Counted from the stretch's first letter, positions 1 to 9,177 are shown. The stretch: 64,000 nt of DNA from Lysobacter sp. (GCA_013141175.1 JABFRN010000001.1:3678001-3742000); one strand, 5' to 3'. Program-made: numbers and translations. The notes: generated by a model from the sequence alone, not told the origin.

Positions 1-295
1 CGGCAGGACCGCCGACATCGGCGATCAGATTCTCGCCCTGCAGATTGCCGGACACGAACGGCTGTGCGGCGACCGCCATTCCGGCGTTGAGCAGACGCTG
101 ATGCAGATACGCGCGGCGTCCGGCGTTGTCCTCGGCATCGGCCATGCGGCGGACGTCCATATGCCAGGTGCCGTGCGCGGTGTTCTTCGTGATGTCGCGA
201 TGAGCGGGCGCGCGTGGTTGGCTGGACGCGCAGGCGGCGACCAGCAAAGCCGGGAGTGCGATCGTACCGATCAGTGCGAGGCGGCATACGGACAT
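1..295 (-). CDS. Lipoprotein, start only (possible M28-type peptidase), cut by window edge
   Basis: The minus frame opens at the ATG at 295 and stays open to the window edge. The first 22 residues are a lipoprotein signal peptide ending in the lipobox L-V-A-A-C, with Cys22 as the lipidation site, so the protein should be membrane-anchored and exported. The next ~75 residues (HMDVRRMAD..., later GENLIAD) resemble the N-terminus of M28-family zinc aminopeptidase lipoproteins, but no metal ligand is inside the window, so the family call is an inference. It is divergent from the response regulator gene at 489. Confidence 0.5.
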   Translation of the reverse strand, partial: MSVCRLALIGTIALPALLVAACASSQPRAPAHRDITKNTAHGTWHMDVRRMADAEDNAGRRAYLHQRLLNAGMAVAAQPFVSGNLQGENLIADVGGPA

Positions 296-389
296 GTTGA
301 TCGGGACCAGCAGGCGAAAGGCAGGAGCGTGCCAGAGAAACCGGGCGGGGTGCGGTGCCGGAAGTCACCGGCCCCGGATGCGCCGACCC

Positions 390-411
390 GGGGTAGGCAT
401 TTTCCTACCCC
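390..411. promoter_or_regulatory. Perfect palindrome GGGGTAGG-N6-CCTACCCC, candidate NarL-family box
   Basis: Two perfect 8-base arms are separated by CATTTT, in the divergent space upstream of a NarL/GacA-type response regulator gene. The geometry (about 7-8 base arms, 6-base spacer) matches boxes bound by dimers of this regulator class, such as the GacA box TGTAAG-N6-CTTACA. It could equally form an RNA hairpin. Binding is inferred. Confidence 0.4.
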
Positions 412-430
412 GTAAAGCGGCGAAGTCCGC

Positions 431-459
431 TTGTCCGCATCGGCGGCCTTGCCTAGTCT
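431..459 (+). promoter_or_regulatory. Candidate sigma-70 promoter of the response regulator
   Basis: TTGTCC (431-436) and TAGTCT (454-459) are separated by 17 bases and lie 20 bases below the palindrome and 30 bases above the ATG at 489. Both hexamers are partial matches only. Confidence 0.35.
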
Positions 460-488
460 GTGCGCAGGACGACTCCACAGGGACCGAC

Positions 489-1136
489 ATGACGATCCGC
501 GTATTCCTTCTCGACGATCACGCGCTGGTGCGCAGCGGCATGCGCATGATGCTCTCGGCCGAAACCGATATCGACGTGGTCGGCGAAGCCGACACCGGCG
601 AGATCGCGCTGCCGATGATCCGCAAGCTCATGCCCGACATCGTGTTGTGCGACCTGCATCTGCCCGGCATCAGCGGCCTCGAAGTCACCGAGCGCATCGT
701 CAAGGGCGACTATGGCTGCAAGGTCGTGGTGGTGTCGGTGCTGGAAGACGGACCGATTCCGAAACGATTGATCGAAGCCGGCGCGTCCGGCTATGTCGGC
801 AAGGCCGGCGACGCGGCCGAGCTGTTGCGTGCGGTGCGCGATGTCGCTCGCGGCAAGCGCTTCCTGGCCAACGGTGTGGCCCAGCACTTGGCGCTGGCGG
901 GTATCGGTGGCGGAGCGTCGCCGTTCGACAGCCTGTCGCCGCGCGAGTTGGAAGTGGCGATGCTGTTGGCGCAGGGCCTGCGTCAGGAAGAGATCGCGAA
1001 GCGGCTCAGCCTCAGCGCCAAGACCGTCAACACGCACAAGGCGCGTCTGTTCGAGAAACTGGAGATCCAGGACAGCATCGCGCTGGCCCGGCTGTGTTCG
1101 CAATACGGGTTGAGCGATCCCGCGCGCGTCGTGTGA
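489..1136 (+). CDS. NarL/GacA-type two-component response regulator
   Basis: A 215-residue protein with an N-terminal receiver domain (about 1-120: acidic pair D9-D10, phospho-acceptor D55 in CDLHLPG, switch Lys in GYVGKAG) and a C-terminal LuxR-type helix-turn-helix (about 145-205, LSPRELEVAMLLAQG then SAKTVNTH). This is the architecture of DNA-binding regulators of the GacA/UvrY/NarL group. The ATG at 489 was chosen over upstream in-frame starts because the receiver domain begins exactly there, after AGGGACC. No sensor kinase gene lies nearby. It converges on rne, only 18 bases away. The regulon is unknown. Confidence 0.85.
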   Translation: MTIRVFLLDDHALVRSGMRMMLSAETDIDVVGEADTGEIALPMIRKLMPDIVLCDLHLPGISGLEVTERIVKGDYGCKVVVVSVLEDGPIPKRLIEAGASGYVGKAGDAAELLRAVRDVARGKRFLANGVAQHLALAGIGGGASPFDSLSPRELEVAMLLAQGLRQEEIAKRLSLSAKTVNTHKARLFEKLEIQDSIALARLCSQYGLSDPARVV

Positions 1137-1144
1137 CGCGCGCG
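1121..1144. terminator. GC-rich hairpin over the response regulator stop codon
   Basis: CGCGCGCGTC and GACGCGCGCG pair around a GTGT loop; the TGA stop at 1134-1136 is inside the hairpin. It lies between two convergent genes. There is no T-tract, so terminator function is only likely. Confidence 0.4.
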
Positions 1145-1154
1145 GGGCGACCCA

Positions 1155-4100
1155 TCAAGCTTTGAGGCTGTCGGTGTCGTCGCTGGAGGCGTCGTCGGTG
1201 CCGGAAACCGCCACCGTGGCATCCGGTAAAGGATCGAACAACTGCAGACCGATACCGTACTGCGGCGCCGCGATGTCGTTGGCGAGTTCTGCCGCGACTT
1301 CCGGCGCAGCGACGATCACCGCAGGCTCCGCAACGGGTGTCGCAGCTGGCGCAGAAACGAATTCCACGACCGGTGCTTCCACGGGGACCGCCGCGACCGG
1401 AACCGCTTCGGCAGCGGGTGCGTCGATGATTTCGGCGGCGTGGGGCACGACAGGTGCCGTCTCGGCAATGCTTGTTTCGACAGTATCCGTCTGGATTGCG
1501 GCTGTCTCGACAGCGGCCAGTTCTGCGGGGGCAGGCTCAATGGCGGCGATGGTGCGCTCGACCGGTACGGTTTCGATCACGGGCTCTGCTTCGATCCGCG
1601 CGGGCGCGGGCGCCATCGACGTCTCGGCTGCAGGCGCAGGCGGTGCGACTTCGACGGCAACGGGTGCAGTGGCGACGACAGGCGCGCGCTCCGCGACAGG
1701 CAGATCGTCGAAATCGAACTCGGGCTGATTGCGATCGACGGCGGACTGGGGCTCGTCGCTGGTCAACGCATCGTCGGCCATGACTTCGCCGGCAACGGCG
1801 CCTTCGCCATTGCCACGACGACGACGGCGACCGCCACGACGACCGCGACGACGACGGCTGCTGCCGTCCTGTGCGGCGTCATCGCCGCCGTCGGCTGCGA
1901 ATTCCTGATCGCCCATCTGCGCATCATCGGTCGTCGTCGCTGCGGTATCGATCTCACCGGTCGACAACATTGCTGCAGTCGTCAACGGTACGACCGGCTG
2001 CAGCGCAATCGCTTCGATCGGCGGCAGTGCCTGTGGCTTCGGCGCTTCGGCCGCAGCGGCCACCGCACGCTCTTCGCGACGGGGTTTGTCGGGATTCGCG
2101 GCTTTGGGCAGCTGTTGTTGCGGCTGCGGCTGCGGCGATGGCGGTTGAGGCGGGTTTTGAGGTGGCCGCGGCTGCCCTTGTTTCTGCTGCTGCGGCTGCT
2201 GCTGACGTGGCGCTTGCGGCTGGCGCGGTTCGCCTTGCTGCGGCTTCGGTGCCTGGCCCTGTGGCGCGTTGCGCCGCTGATCGTCGCGGCGCTCATCCCG
2301 GCGCTGATCGCGCTGGCCTTTTGGACCACGCTCATCCCGGCGCTGATCGCGACGCGGACTACCGTTGCGGTCCGGACGTTCGTTGCGATCGCGACCCTGC
2401 TGAGAACCGGACTGCGGACGGCTGGGGGCCGGAGCGGGCGATGGCTCACTGCCGAACAGACCTTTCAACCAACCCATGAAGCCACCGGGCTTGGCGGCCG
2501 GGGTGGGCTGCGCGAACGCAGGTGCGGGGACCGACGCCTGTTGCGGCTGCGCTTGCACTGCGGCTGCGCGGGGCGCTTCCTCGCGCTCCTCCCGGTCTTC
2601 GCGCATCGGTGCGGGACGCGCCGGTTTGACGTTGGTCACGGCCGGCGCTGCAGGCACATTGAGGTTCGCCTTCGTCAGCGCGATCGTCGCCAGCTTGCGC
2701 GGCGTGCCGCGCTGGTAGCTCGGCTTCGAAGTCTCTTCGGTCAGCTCGTTCTCGCGGATGCGGGTGACTTCGTAATGCGGCGTGTGCAGCGATTCGTCGG
2801 CGACGATCACGATCGGCGAGTCGTGGCGCTTCTCGATCTCGCTCAGTGCGCGGCGCTTTTCATTGAGCAGATAGTTGGCGATCTCCACCGGGACCTGTAC
2901 CAGCACCTGGCCGGTGTTGTCCTTCATCGCGTGCTCTTCGGTGAGCCGGATGATCGACAGCGACAGCGATTCGATGCTGCGCATGCGGCCATGACCGTCG
3001 CAGCGCGGGCAGACGAGCTGGCTGGATTCGCCGAGGCTCGGGCGCAGGCGCTGGCGTGACATCTCCATCAGGCCGAACTTGGAAATGCGGCCGAGCTGGA
3101 CGCGGGCGCGGTCGTGCTTCAGCGCCTGGGCGAGGCGGTTTTCGACGTCGCGCTGGTGCTTGTTCGACGCCATGTCGATGAAGTCGATCACGACCAGACC
3201 GCCCAGATCGCGCAGACGCATCTGGCGCGCGACTTCATCCGCCGCTTCGAGGTTGGTGTTGAACGCGGTCTCCTCGATGTCGCCGCCCTTGGTGGCGCGC
3301 GAGGAGTTCACGTCGACAGCGGTCAGCGCTTCGGTCTGATCGATCACCAGCGAACCGCCGGAAGGCAGGCGGACCGAGCGCTCGTAGGCGTTCTCGATCT
3401 GCGATTCGATCTGGAAGCGGTTGAACAGCGGGGTGTCGTCGGTGTACGTCTTGAGCTTGCGCAGGTTCTGCGGCATCACCTGCTCGACGAACTCTTTCGC
3501 TTCTTCGTACATCTCCGGCGTGTCGACCAGGATCTCGCCGATATCGGCGCGCATGTAGTCGCGCAGCGCGCGGATGATCAGGCGCGATTCCTGGTAGATC
3601 AGGAACGGAGACGGTTTCTTCAGCGCGGCTTCGGCGATGGCTTTCCAGACGCTGAGCAGGTAGTCGAGATCCCACTGCAGCTCTTCGGCATCGCGACCGA
3701 CGCCTGCGGTGCGGATGATGACGCCCATTTCATCGGGAATCGCGAGCACATCCATCGCCGCCTTCAATGCGGCGCGGTCGTCGCCTTCGATCCGGCGCGA
3801 GACGCCACCGGCGGTGGGCGAGTTCGGCATCAGCACCATGTAACGGCCGGCCAGCGAAATGAACGTGGTCAGCGCCGCGCCCTTGTTGCCGCGCTCTTCC
3901 TTGTCGACCTGGACGACGATTTCCTGGCCTTCGCGCAGGAGTTCCTTGATGCCGGCCTTGTGATGGTCCACACCGGCCTGGAAGTAGTCGCGCGAAATTT
4001 CCTTCAAAGGCAGGAAGCCGTGCTTTTCCCCGCCGTATTCGACGAAGGCCGCTTCCAGCGACGGTTCGAGCCGGGTGATCCGGCCTTTGTAGATGTTGGA

Positions 4101-4214
4101 CTTCTTCTGTTCCTTGGACGGCCGTTCGATATCGATGTCGTAAAGCGTCTGGCCGTCGACGATCGCGACGCGCAGTTCTTCTGCCTGCGTCGCATTGATC
4201 AGCATGCGTTTCAT
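1155..4214 (-). CDS. rne: Ribonuclease E
   Basis: The endoribonuclease that starts mRNA decay, matures rRNA and tRNA, and scaffolds the degradosome at the inner membrane. The 1019-residue product starts [10 protein letters not shown]. It has an S1 RNA-binding domain (about 35-120), the catalytic core with metal-binding D301 (AVDVNSS) and D344 (VVIDFIDM), and the zinc-link CPRC at 402-405. From about residue 550 the protein is a low-complexity Pro/Gln/Arg then Ala/Pro/Val-rich tail with an Arg-rich block, the expected disordered scaffold region. The start at 4214 is the family start; the frame continues 61 codons further upstream but without RNase E similarity. A long leader precedes it. Confidence 0.97.
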   Translation of the reverse strand: MKRMLINATQAEELRVAIVDGQTLYDIDIERPSKEQKKSNIYKGRITRLEPSLEAAFVEYGGEKHGFLPLKEISRDYFQAGVDHHKAGIKELLREGQEIVVQVDKEERGNKGAALTTFISLAGRYMVLMPNSPTAGGVSRRIEGDDRAALKAAMDVLAIPDEMGVIIRTAGVGRDAEELQWDLDYLLSVWKAIAEAALKKPSPFLIYQESRLIIRALRDYMRADIGEILVDTPEMYEEAKEFVEQVMPQNLRKLKTYTDDTPLFNRFQIESQIENAYERSVRLPSGGSLVIDQTEALTAVDVNSSRATKGGDIEETAFNTNLEAADEVARQMRLRDLGGLVVIDFIDMASNKHQRDVENRLAQALKHDRARVQLGRISKFGLMEMSRQRLRPSLGESSQLVCPRCDGHGRMRSIESLSLSIIRLTEEHAMKDNTGQVLVQVPVEIANYLLNEKRRALSEIEKRHDSPIVIVADESLHTPHYEVTRIRENELTEETSKPSYQRGTPRKLATIALTKANLNVPAAPAVTNVKPARPAPMREDREEREEAPRAAAVQAQPQQASVPAPAFAQPTPAAKPGGFMGWLKGLFGSEPSPAPAPSRPQSGSQQGRDRNERPDRNGSPRRDQRRDERGPKGQRDQRRDERRDDQRRNAPQGQAPKPQQGEPRQPQAPRQQQPQQQKQGQPRPPQNPPQPPSPQPQPQQQLPKAANPDKPRREERAVAAAAEAPKPQALPPIEAIALQPVVPLTTAAMLSTGEIDTAATTTDDAQMGDQEFAADGGDDAAQDGSSRRRRGRRGGRRRRRGNGEGAVAGEVMADDALTSDEPQSAVDRNQPEFDFDDLPVAERAPVVATAPVAVEVAPPAPAAETSMAPAPARIEAEPVIETVPVERTIAAIEPAPAELAAVETAAIQTDTVETSIAETAPVVPHAAEIIDAPAAEAVPVAAVPVEAPVVEFVSAPAATPVAEPAVIVAAPEVAAELANDIAAPQYGIGLQLFDPLPDATVAVSGTDDASSDDTDSLKA

Positions 4215-4727
4215 GGTCTTGCGTTCCTCACGCGCATCAACCCCGCTCGAGAGCGGGCGCGCGGAACGCCATGGGCGTTTTCGCCTCTGGAGACTGCCGG
4301 CGGCACCGTCGCGCGCTTGTCCCGTCCGGAGGCGGGCCTGCCGATCGGCAGGCGCGCGGCATGCGCCGCTTGAAGTATTCCAGCGCTGCAACACCACGGC
4401 GAACCGCGGGAGCGCTTGTTGTTCTCAACGTGTTACAGGCCGGCTGCCTGCGTCGGCTGCGCTTGGGGCGCGACGATGCGGCGGCACGGGACGTGTTCAG
4501 CACGAGTGTCTGACGCACCCGGCGATAACCGGCTTTGCCGACAAGCCGCTAACATGGCCGCCCCGAGGGCGGTGGTCGCGTACTGCATCGGATATCGCGG
4601 AGGAGGCGGGCTTTCGGCCCATTCGAGCGACGAGACGCCAAAGCGTCTTTGTCGCTAACTCCCTGCGAAATCAACCCCTTATATCGCGCGGCGAGTGTAA
4701 CAGATCACCACCCCGGATCACGACCCC
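4215..4727. other. rne/rluC divergent intergenic region with long rne leader
   Basis: About 510 bases with no convincing gene separate rne (minus) and rluC (plus). Several GC-rich inverted repeats occur, including the 16-base perfect palindrome CCTGCCGATCGGCAGG at 4337-4352. The A+T-richer part (about 4660-4700) near rluC probably holds promoters. In enterobacteria the rne 5' UTR folds and mediates autoregulation by RNase E; a comparable role here is inference. Confidence 0.55.
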
Positions 4728-5705
4728 ATGACTGAACCAGCGCATTCCCCACCACCGGCGGGCAAGGTCCGCCTTGTCCGTATCGACGAGGACCGGGCCG
4801 ACCAGCGGCTGGACAATTTCCTGTTCGGTCAGCTCAAGGGCGCACCCAGGTCATTGATTTACAAGATCATCCGCAGTGGTCAGGTGCGCGTGAACGGCGG
4901 TCGGGCCAAGGCCGAAACCCGGTTGGAGGACGGCGACGAGGTACGGATTCCACCAGTGCGGTTGGCCGAGCCGGGCGAAAAGGGCACGCCGGCGCGCGGC
5001 CTGCTGGATGCCATGGCCGCCAGTATCGTGTTCGAGGACGCCCGGCTTCTGGCGATCAACAAGCCGACCGGCGTCGCCAGCCACGGCGGCAGCGGGATCA
5101 GTTTCGGCGTGATCGAGACCCTTCGCGCCCTGCGCCCGAAGGAAACGCTGGAGCTGGTCCACCGGCTGGATCGCGATACTTCCGGTCTGATGATCATCGC
5201 CAAGAAGCGTTCGGCCCTGCTCGAGCTGCAGGCGCTGATGCGCGAAAGCGATGCCGACGACGGCCGCGGGATCGCCAAACGCTATCTGACCCTGCTGGTC
5301 GGACGGATGCCCGACGGCACCATGAGCGTCGACGCGCCGCTGCATATCGGCCTGCGCCAGGGCGGCGAGCGCCATGTCCAGGTCCACGCTGGCGGCAAGG
5401 CTTCGCTCAGTCATTTCCGGGTACTGGAGCGTCGCGGCGGACATTCCTATTGCGAAGTGCGGATCGAGACCGGCCGGACCCATCAGATCCGCGTCCACGC
5501 GCAGCACATCGGCCATCCGGTTGCGGGCGACGACAAATACGGCGACCCGGAAGTCAACAAACGCCTGCGCGAACAGCTCGGCCTGAAGCGGCTGTTCCTG
5601 CATGCCGCATCGCTGGAATTCGCATTGGACGGCGGTCGCGTGCCGTATGCGCTGGACGCGCCGTTGGCGACGGAGCTGGTGGATGCGTTGGATCGGTTGG
5701 GGTGA
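4728..5705 (+). CDS. rluC: 23S rRNA pseudouridine synthase C
   Basis: A 325-residue RluA-family pseudouridine synthase. It has an N-terminal S4 RNA-binding domain (about 25-85, RLDNFLFGQLKG... VRVNGGRA) and a catalytic domain with the signature HRLDRDTSG at 145-153, where D148 is the catalytic Asp. By family it modifies U955, U2504 and U2580 of 23S rRNA (E. coli numbering). Divergence from rne, as here, is the common gamma-proteobacterial arrangement and supports RluC over RluD. Confidence 0.93.
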   Translation: MTEPAHSPPPAGKVRLVRIDEDRADQRLDNFLFGQLKGAPRSLIYKIIRSGQVRVNGGRAKAETRLEDGDEVRIPPVRLAEPGEKGTPARGLLDAMAASIVFEDARLLAINKPTGVASHGGSGISFGVIETLRALRPKETLELVHRLDRDTSGLMIIAKKRSALLELQALMRESDADDGRGIAKRYLTLLVGRMPDGTMSVDAPLHIGLRQGGERHVQVHAGGKASLSHFRVLERRGGHSYCEVRIETGRTHQIRVHAQHIGHPVAGDDKYGDPEVNKRLREQLGLKRLFLHAASLEFALDGGRVPYALDAPLATELVDALDRLG

Positions 5706-5750
5706 TGCGGGGGGCGGCATCTGAAAACGGTGCGTCTGTAAATGCAACAG

Positions 5751-5764
5751 TTGTCAGGCGACAA
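5751..5764. promoter_or_regulatory. Inverted repeat TTGTC-AGGC-GACAA upstream of the DUF6161 gene
   Basis: Perfect 5-base arms with a 4-base spacer, followed by two further GACAA-type steps (5767-5771 and 5783-5787) before the chosen start at 5790. It looks like a small repressor operator, but no regulator gene is linked. Confidence 0.3.
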
Positions 5765-5789
5765 GGTGACAATGCCCAAGAGGACAATC

Positions 5790-7052
5790 ATGGAAGAGCA
5801 TATGCATTCTGAAGAACAGCTGTTTACTGTCGATCTGGGAGGCAACGGCGGCATGCTGGAGCCATACGGCTGCCTAGAGCTCCAGGCCTGGTTGAACAAA
5901 GAGATCGAATATTGGCGGGCGTTCGGAATGCCCGGCTTTCACGACTTTCCCGGCTATCTGGGTGGAATTTCCGAGAAGATTGGTGGCTTGCGTGAGGCAT
6001 CTCATTTGTCCATGCGCCTCGCTGAACTTGGAAGAGAATCGAAGCTCAGTCGCGATATTCCCGGAGAGCAAAAAGATATCAGGCGAATCCAGTCGCTGAT
6101 CGGTCAGATTTACCTGCTCGATGCGGACAAAGCGGACAAAAAACCTTTGCCGCACAGCTCGAGCGCCATAGCCAAAGCGATCGACCACATTCGGGAGCAG
6201 TATGGAATGGATGCGGCCCGTTACTTCGCGGCATTGCAAGTGCCATCGGATCGCAGTCCTCCTCACCCTAAATCGATCGAAGAATGGTACGGCGTGTTTG
6301 CGGGACTGATGTTCATCGATGCGAAGTCTGCGGTCGCAGACCTGAGTATCGGTGCGAATCAGCTCGCCTTCGATGCGCTTCGCGGCGACATGTCACGGCT
6401 GTTCGAAGGCAATACACAACGTCTTGTGCAGATGGAGCATGATCATCGGGTTTGGGCCGGACGAGGCGAGGTGCTCGTTGATAAAATCAATACGGCATTC
6501 GAGTCGTCCCAAGCGATGCGCGAGCAGCAATACGGCGCATTGATTTTAGCCCATGAAGAGAAAATGACGCATATCCGGGAGATATTCCGCAACGAGTCCG
6601 CGTTGCACGCACCGGCTGAGTATTGGAGTGTGAAAGCGTTGATGCATCGTCGTGCGACCAAGTTTCTCGGGGCGCTGTCATTCGTCGCGATCTTCGCTTC
6701 CGCATGGTTCGTAGGCACCAATGTGCACGACATTCTTAGCAATACGAAGAGCGGTGAACTTCCCGAGACTTGGCGGCTCGGTCTTTTGGCCGTGCTGGGC
6801 GTATTCTCGGTGTGGGCGGTTCGGTTGGTGGTACGGATGTTCCTGAGTCATCTTCATCTGGCTGGAGATGCAGAAGAACGTGTCGTCATGCTGAAGACCT
6901 ATCTGTCTTTGTTACAGGATGGAAAAACCGATTCTGCTGAAGATCGCCATCTGATTTTGCAGGCGCTCTTCCGCCCTGCTACGGACGGTATCGTCAAAGA
7001 CGAAGGTGTGCCGACGTCAGTGTTTGAATTGTTGACCCGGAATTCGAAATAG
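5790..7052 (+). CDS. DUF6161-type membrane protein of unknown function
   Basis: A 420-residue protein from the ATG at 5790 (AGAGGA six bases before it; in-frame starts at 5742 and 5772 are possible). The first ~300 residues look soluble and mostly helical. Two hydrophobic segments follow (about 308-326, FLGALSFVAIFASAWFVG, and about 345-365, GLLAVLGVFSVWAVRLVV). The C-terminus carries a conserved block (DAEERVVMLKTYLSLLQDGK..., LILQALFRPATDGIVKD) that I recognise as the DUF6161 C-terminal domain. No function is known. Codon use is visibly A/T-richer than its neighbours (many AAA, ATT, TTG), which suggests horizontal acquisition between rluC and the thioesterase gene. Confidence 0.75.
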   Translation: MEEHMHSEEQLFTVDLGGNGGMLEPYGCLELQAWLNKEIEYWRAFGMPGFHDFPGYLGGISEKIGGLREASHLSMRLAELGRESKLSRDIPGEQKDIRRIQSLIGQIYLLDADKADKKPLPHSSSAIAKAIDHIREQYGMDAARYFAALQVPSDRSPPHPKSIEEWYGVFAGLMFIDAKSAVADLSIGANQLAFDALRGDMSRLFEGNTQRLVQMEHDHRVWAGRGEVLVDKINTAFESSQAMREQQYGALILAHEEKMTHIREIFRNESALHAPAEYWSVKALMHRRATKFLGALSFVAIFASAWFVGTNVHDILSNTKSGELPETWRLGLLAVLGVFSVWAVRLVVRMFLSHLHLAGDAEERVVMLKTYLSLLQDGKTDSAEDRHLILQALFRPATDGIVKDEGVPTSVFELLTRNSK

Positions 7053-7457
7053 GTGAAGCACTTTTCTGTTGAGAACATGGTCGAGAACGGACCTGGACTC
7101 TCGTTCCACGGTGCGCTCCCGGTTGCTGCAGGCCGACTTGTCGGATGTCGCTGGCGAAGGGATGCAGGGGCCGTGGAAATCATGCACATGCACATGAATC
7201 GGCATTTTTATACCAAGCTGCCGACAGTGGTGTGTCGAGCCAAAGTAGCCACTGGCGAACCATTTTTCCTTCGCTCGCAGCTTGCGTCGATGCATTGAGC
7301 AGTTGCGAAGACTCCGTCCATGAGGGGTCTTCGGAGGCCATGTGCGACGCGAATGGCCGACTCGTAGGCGAGCTCATTTGCGCTTTCCTTGAATCTGGGC
7401 TTGTTACTCCCGGTGTGGTCGTTATTCGCAAGTGCCTTTGACAGGTTCGGATTGTGG
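7053..7457. other. Gene-free stretch after the DUF6161 gene
   Basis: About 400 bases, A+T-richer than the surroundings. Short open frames exist on both strands (for example 7208-7510 minus and 7145-7441 plus), but none has a recognisable domain, a good ribosome site or normal codon bias. It is probably the flank of acquired DNA or a decayed element. Confidence 0.4.
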
Positions 7458-8234
7458 TTAAACCACCGGAATCGCTCCAACTCCGCCTGTTGATCCGTGC
7501 AACTCCGCACCGATCATCGTCAGCAGTTCGGCCTCGTGCGTGAGATGGAAAAGATGCCCGGCTTCGATCGGCAGCAGGCGGACATCGGCGCTGCTTTTCG
7601 TCCGCCAACCGTCCATGTCCGCAGGGTCGACCATCCGGTCGTCGTTGCCATAATAGACGACGATGGGGCGATCCAGCGGCGCCCGCTCACGGTAAGCGTA
7701 GGTTTCGACCAGCGAAAAATCCCCACGCAGCATCGGCAACAGCATGGCCATCAATTCAGGCGAATCGATGATCGATTGCGACATGTTGCCATAGCGGCCC
7801 AGTCCCTTCACCAGATCGGCATCGGCGAGTGCGTGGAGTTGCGGATGCGGGGATTTTCGGTCCGGCGAGCGGGTGGCGCCGATCAGCAGCCGCTCCGGCT
7901 GGCGCAGCCCCATTTCGCGCAGGCGGTGGGTCAGCTCGAATGCGATCAGGCCGCCGAGGCTGTGGCCGTAGAACACGAATGGACGGTCCAACCGTGTTGA
8001 AATCTGTCCGGCAAGCGCGTCGATCAGTGGCGCCATCGACGTATACGCCGACTCGACGATCCGCGATTCGCGGCCCGGCAGGCGTGTCGCCAGCACATGC
8101 GCGCCGGGCAGGGCTTTGTTCCATTTGCCGAAGACGCTGGCGCCTCCGCCGGCATGGGCGAAAGCGAACAAGCGCACCGGTGCATCGGATCCTTGTCCGA
8201 AGTCTGTGAACCAGATGGGGGCGGTAGAGGACAT
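7458..8234 (-). CDS. Type II thioesterase (alpha/beta hydrolase)
   Basis: A 258-residue protein of the GrsT/TEII family. Visible motifs are FAHAGGG near residue 26, the nucleophile elbow GHSLGG at 90-95 (Ser92), the acidic region YYGNDDRMVDP at 195-204 and a catalytic His at 227 (EAGHLFH). Such enzymes release wrong acyl groups from carrier proteins of non-ribosomal peptide or polyketide synthases, yet no such synthase is in the window. The ATG at 8234 is preferred over a GTG 15 codons upstream because family similarity starts there. It is the last gene of a likely phhB - DUF3592 - thioesterase unit. Confidence 0.8.
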   Translation of the reverse strand: MSSTAPIWFTDFGQGSDAPVRLFAFAHAGGGASVFGKWNKALPGAHVLATRLPGRESRIVESAYTSMAPLIDALAGQISTRLDRPFVFYGHSLGGLIAFELTHRLREMGLRQPERLLIGATRSPDRKSPHPQLHALADADLVKGLGRYGNMSQSIIDSPELMAMLLPMLRGDFSLVETYAYRERAPLDRPIVVYYGNDDRMVDPADMDGWRTKSSADVRLLPIEAGHLFHLTHEAELLTMIGAELHGSTGGVGAIPVV

Positions 8235-8296
8235 GAGCGATGGGCTTCCGGTGCGGGTGCGATGCTTCCTGCTGGTCACTGCAAGGGCGAGTGGAT

Positions 8297-8743
8297 CTAG
8301 CGGCGCGCTTCGCGGTGCGCAAGCATCCTCGCATACAGCGCCAAAGCCAACCCCGCGAAGCCGGCAAACAGCCAGCCCCAGGGGATGTCGCCTGTTTCGC
8401 CGTCGACACGCACGTGTTGCGGATCGCCTTCGACGTAGCGCACCGGGATGCGCTCACCTTCGGCCAGTCGCCGGGCCTCGTCGCCCGAGACATGCTTCGC
8501 CGGCACCGCGACTTCGCCGCTGGCGGTGACGTACTTCACATTGATGGTGCGGGCCTGGTAATTGCCGTCGCGGGCGATCAGCCATTTCGGCGGATCGGTG
8601 GCGACCATCAGTGCATCGTGTCCCTTGAACCGGAACATCGCATTCTCGTAAAGCGTCATTCCGCCCATCATGAAACCGGTGCCGGAGAGAATGAACAACA
8701 GCGCTATGAACGTGTATTTGCCGGTCGGACCCTGCATGCTCAT
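8297..8743 (-). CDS. DUF3592 membrane protein
   Basis: A 148-residue protein with an N-terminal membrane segment (about 10-30, FIALLFILSGTGFMMGGMTLY), a beta-rich middle (about 55-118: QARTINVKYVTASGEV..., then GERIPVRYVEGDPQHVRVD) and a C-terminal membrane segment (about 122-138). This two-helix layout with an extracytoplasmic domain is the DUF3592 pattern. Function unknown. It starts 4 bases after the phhB stop, so the two are surely co-transcribed. Confidence 0.75.
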   Translation of the reverse strand: MSMQGPTGKYTFIALLFILSGTGFMMGGMTLYENAMFRFKGHDALMVATDPPKWLIARDGNYQARTINVKYVTASGEVAVPAKHVSGDEARRLAEGERIPVRYVEGDPQHVRVDGETGDIPWGWLFAGFAGLALALYARMLAHREARR

Positions 8744-8747
8744 TCCA

Positions 8748-9089
8748 TCAATGGATCAGTGCGTCGGCTTTCGCCGCGCAGATGAAGTCGTTTTCGCTGA
8801 GGCCGCCGACATCGTGGGTCGAGAAGCGTACTTCGCAGCGATCGAAGTGCACGCCGAGGTCGGGGTGGTGGTCCTCGCGGTGGGCGATATGCACCAGCGC
8901 ATTGACGAACGACATCGTGCGGTAGTAATCCGGGAAGGTGTAGGTCTTCACAAGCGCATGCCCGTTCTCGGCCAGTGTCCAGCCGGGCAGTTGCGGCATC
9001 AGCTCGGCGATCTGGGCGGGCGGCAGGCGATGCTCATGGCCCCGACGCGGGATGCAGTGGGCCTGGGCCAGTGGAATGAGGTCGGACAC
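8748..9089 (-). CDS. phhB: 4a-hydroxytetrahydrobiopterin dehydratase
   Basis: A 113-residue pterin-4a-carbinolamine dehydratase, which recycles the pterin cofactor used by aromatic amino acid hydroxylases. The active-site signature is present as [25 protein letters not shown] (motif about 69-93, key His pair HH). The GTG at 9089 is chosen because AGGAG lies 7 bases upstream and similarity starts at SDLIPLAQ; the frame runs further upstream without support. Phenylalanine hydroxylase is not in the window. Confidence 0.9.
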   Translation of the reverse strand: MSDLIPLAQAHCIPRRGHEHRLPPAQIAELMPQLPGWTLAENGHALVKTYTFPDYYRTMSFVNALVHIAHREDHHPDLGVHFDRCEVRFSTHDVGGLSENDFICAAKADALIH

Positions 9090-9177
9090 GGCAAAACTCC
9101 TGGGTGGGATCGGGCCAAGCTGAACGCTGTTCCGCCAGCGTAACGAAAGGCCGACGAGCACGAGCGGATGGGGCCGC

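Noticed and set aside
1440-3059. A 539-codon plus frame opposite RNase E
   Set aside because: Arises from the repetitive Arg/Gln/Pro tail of rne; no recognisable domain.
7145-7441. A 98-codon plus frame in the gene-free stretch
   Set aside because: No ribosome site, odd codon use and no recognisable domain.
7458-8234. Thioesterase as marker of an NRPS/PKS cluster in the window
   Set aside because: No carrier protein, condensation or ketosynthase sequence is present on either side.
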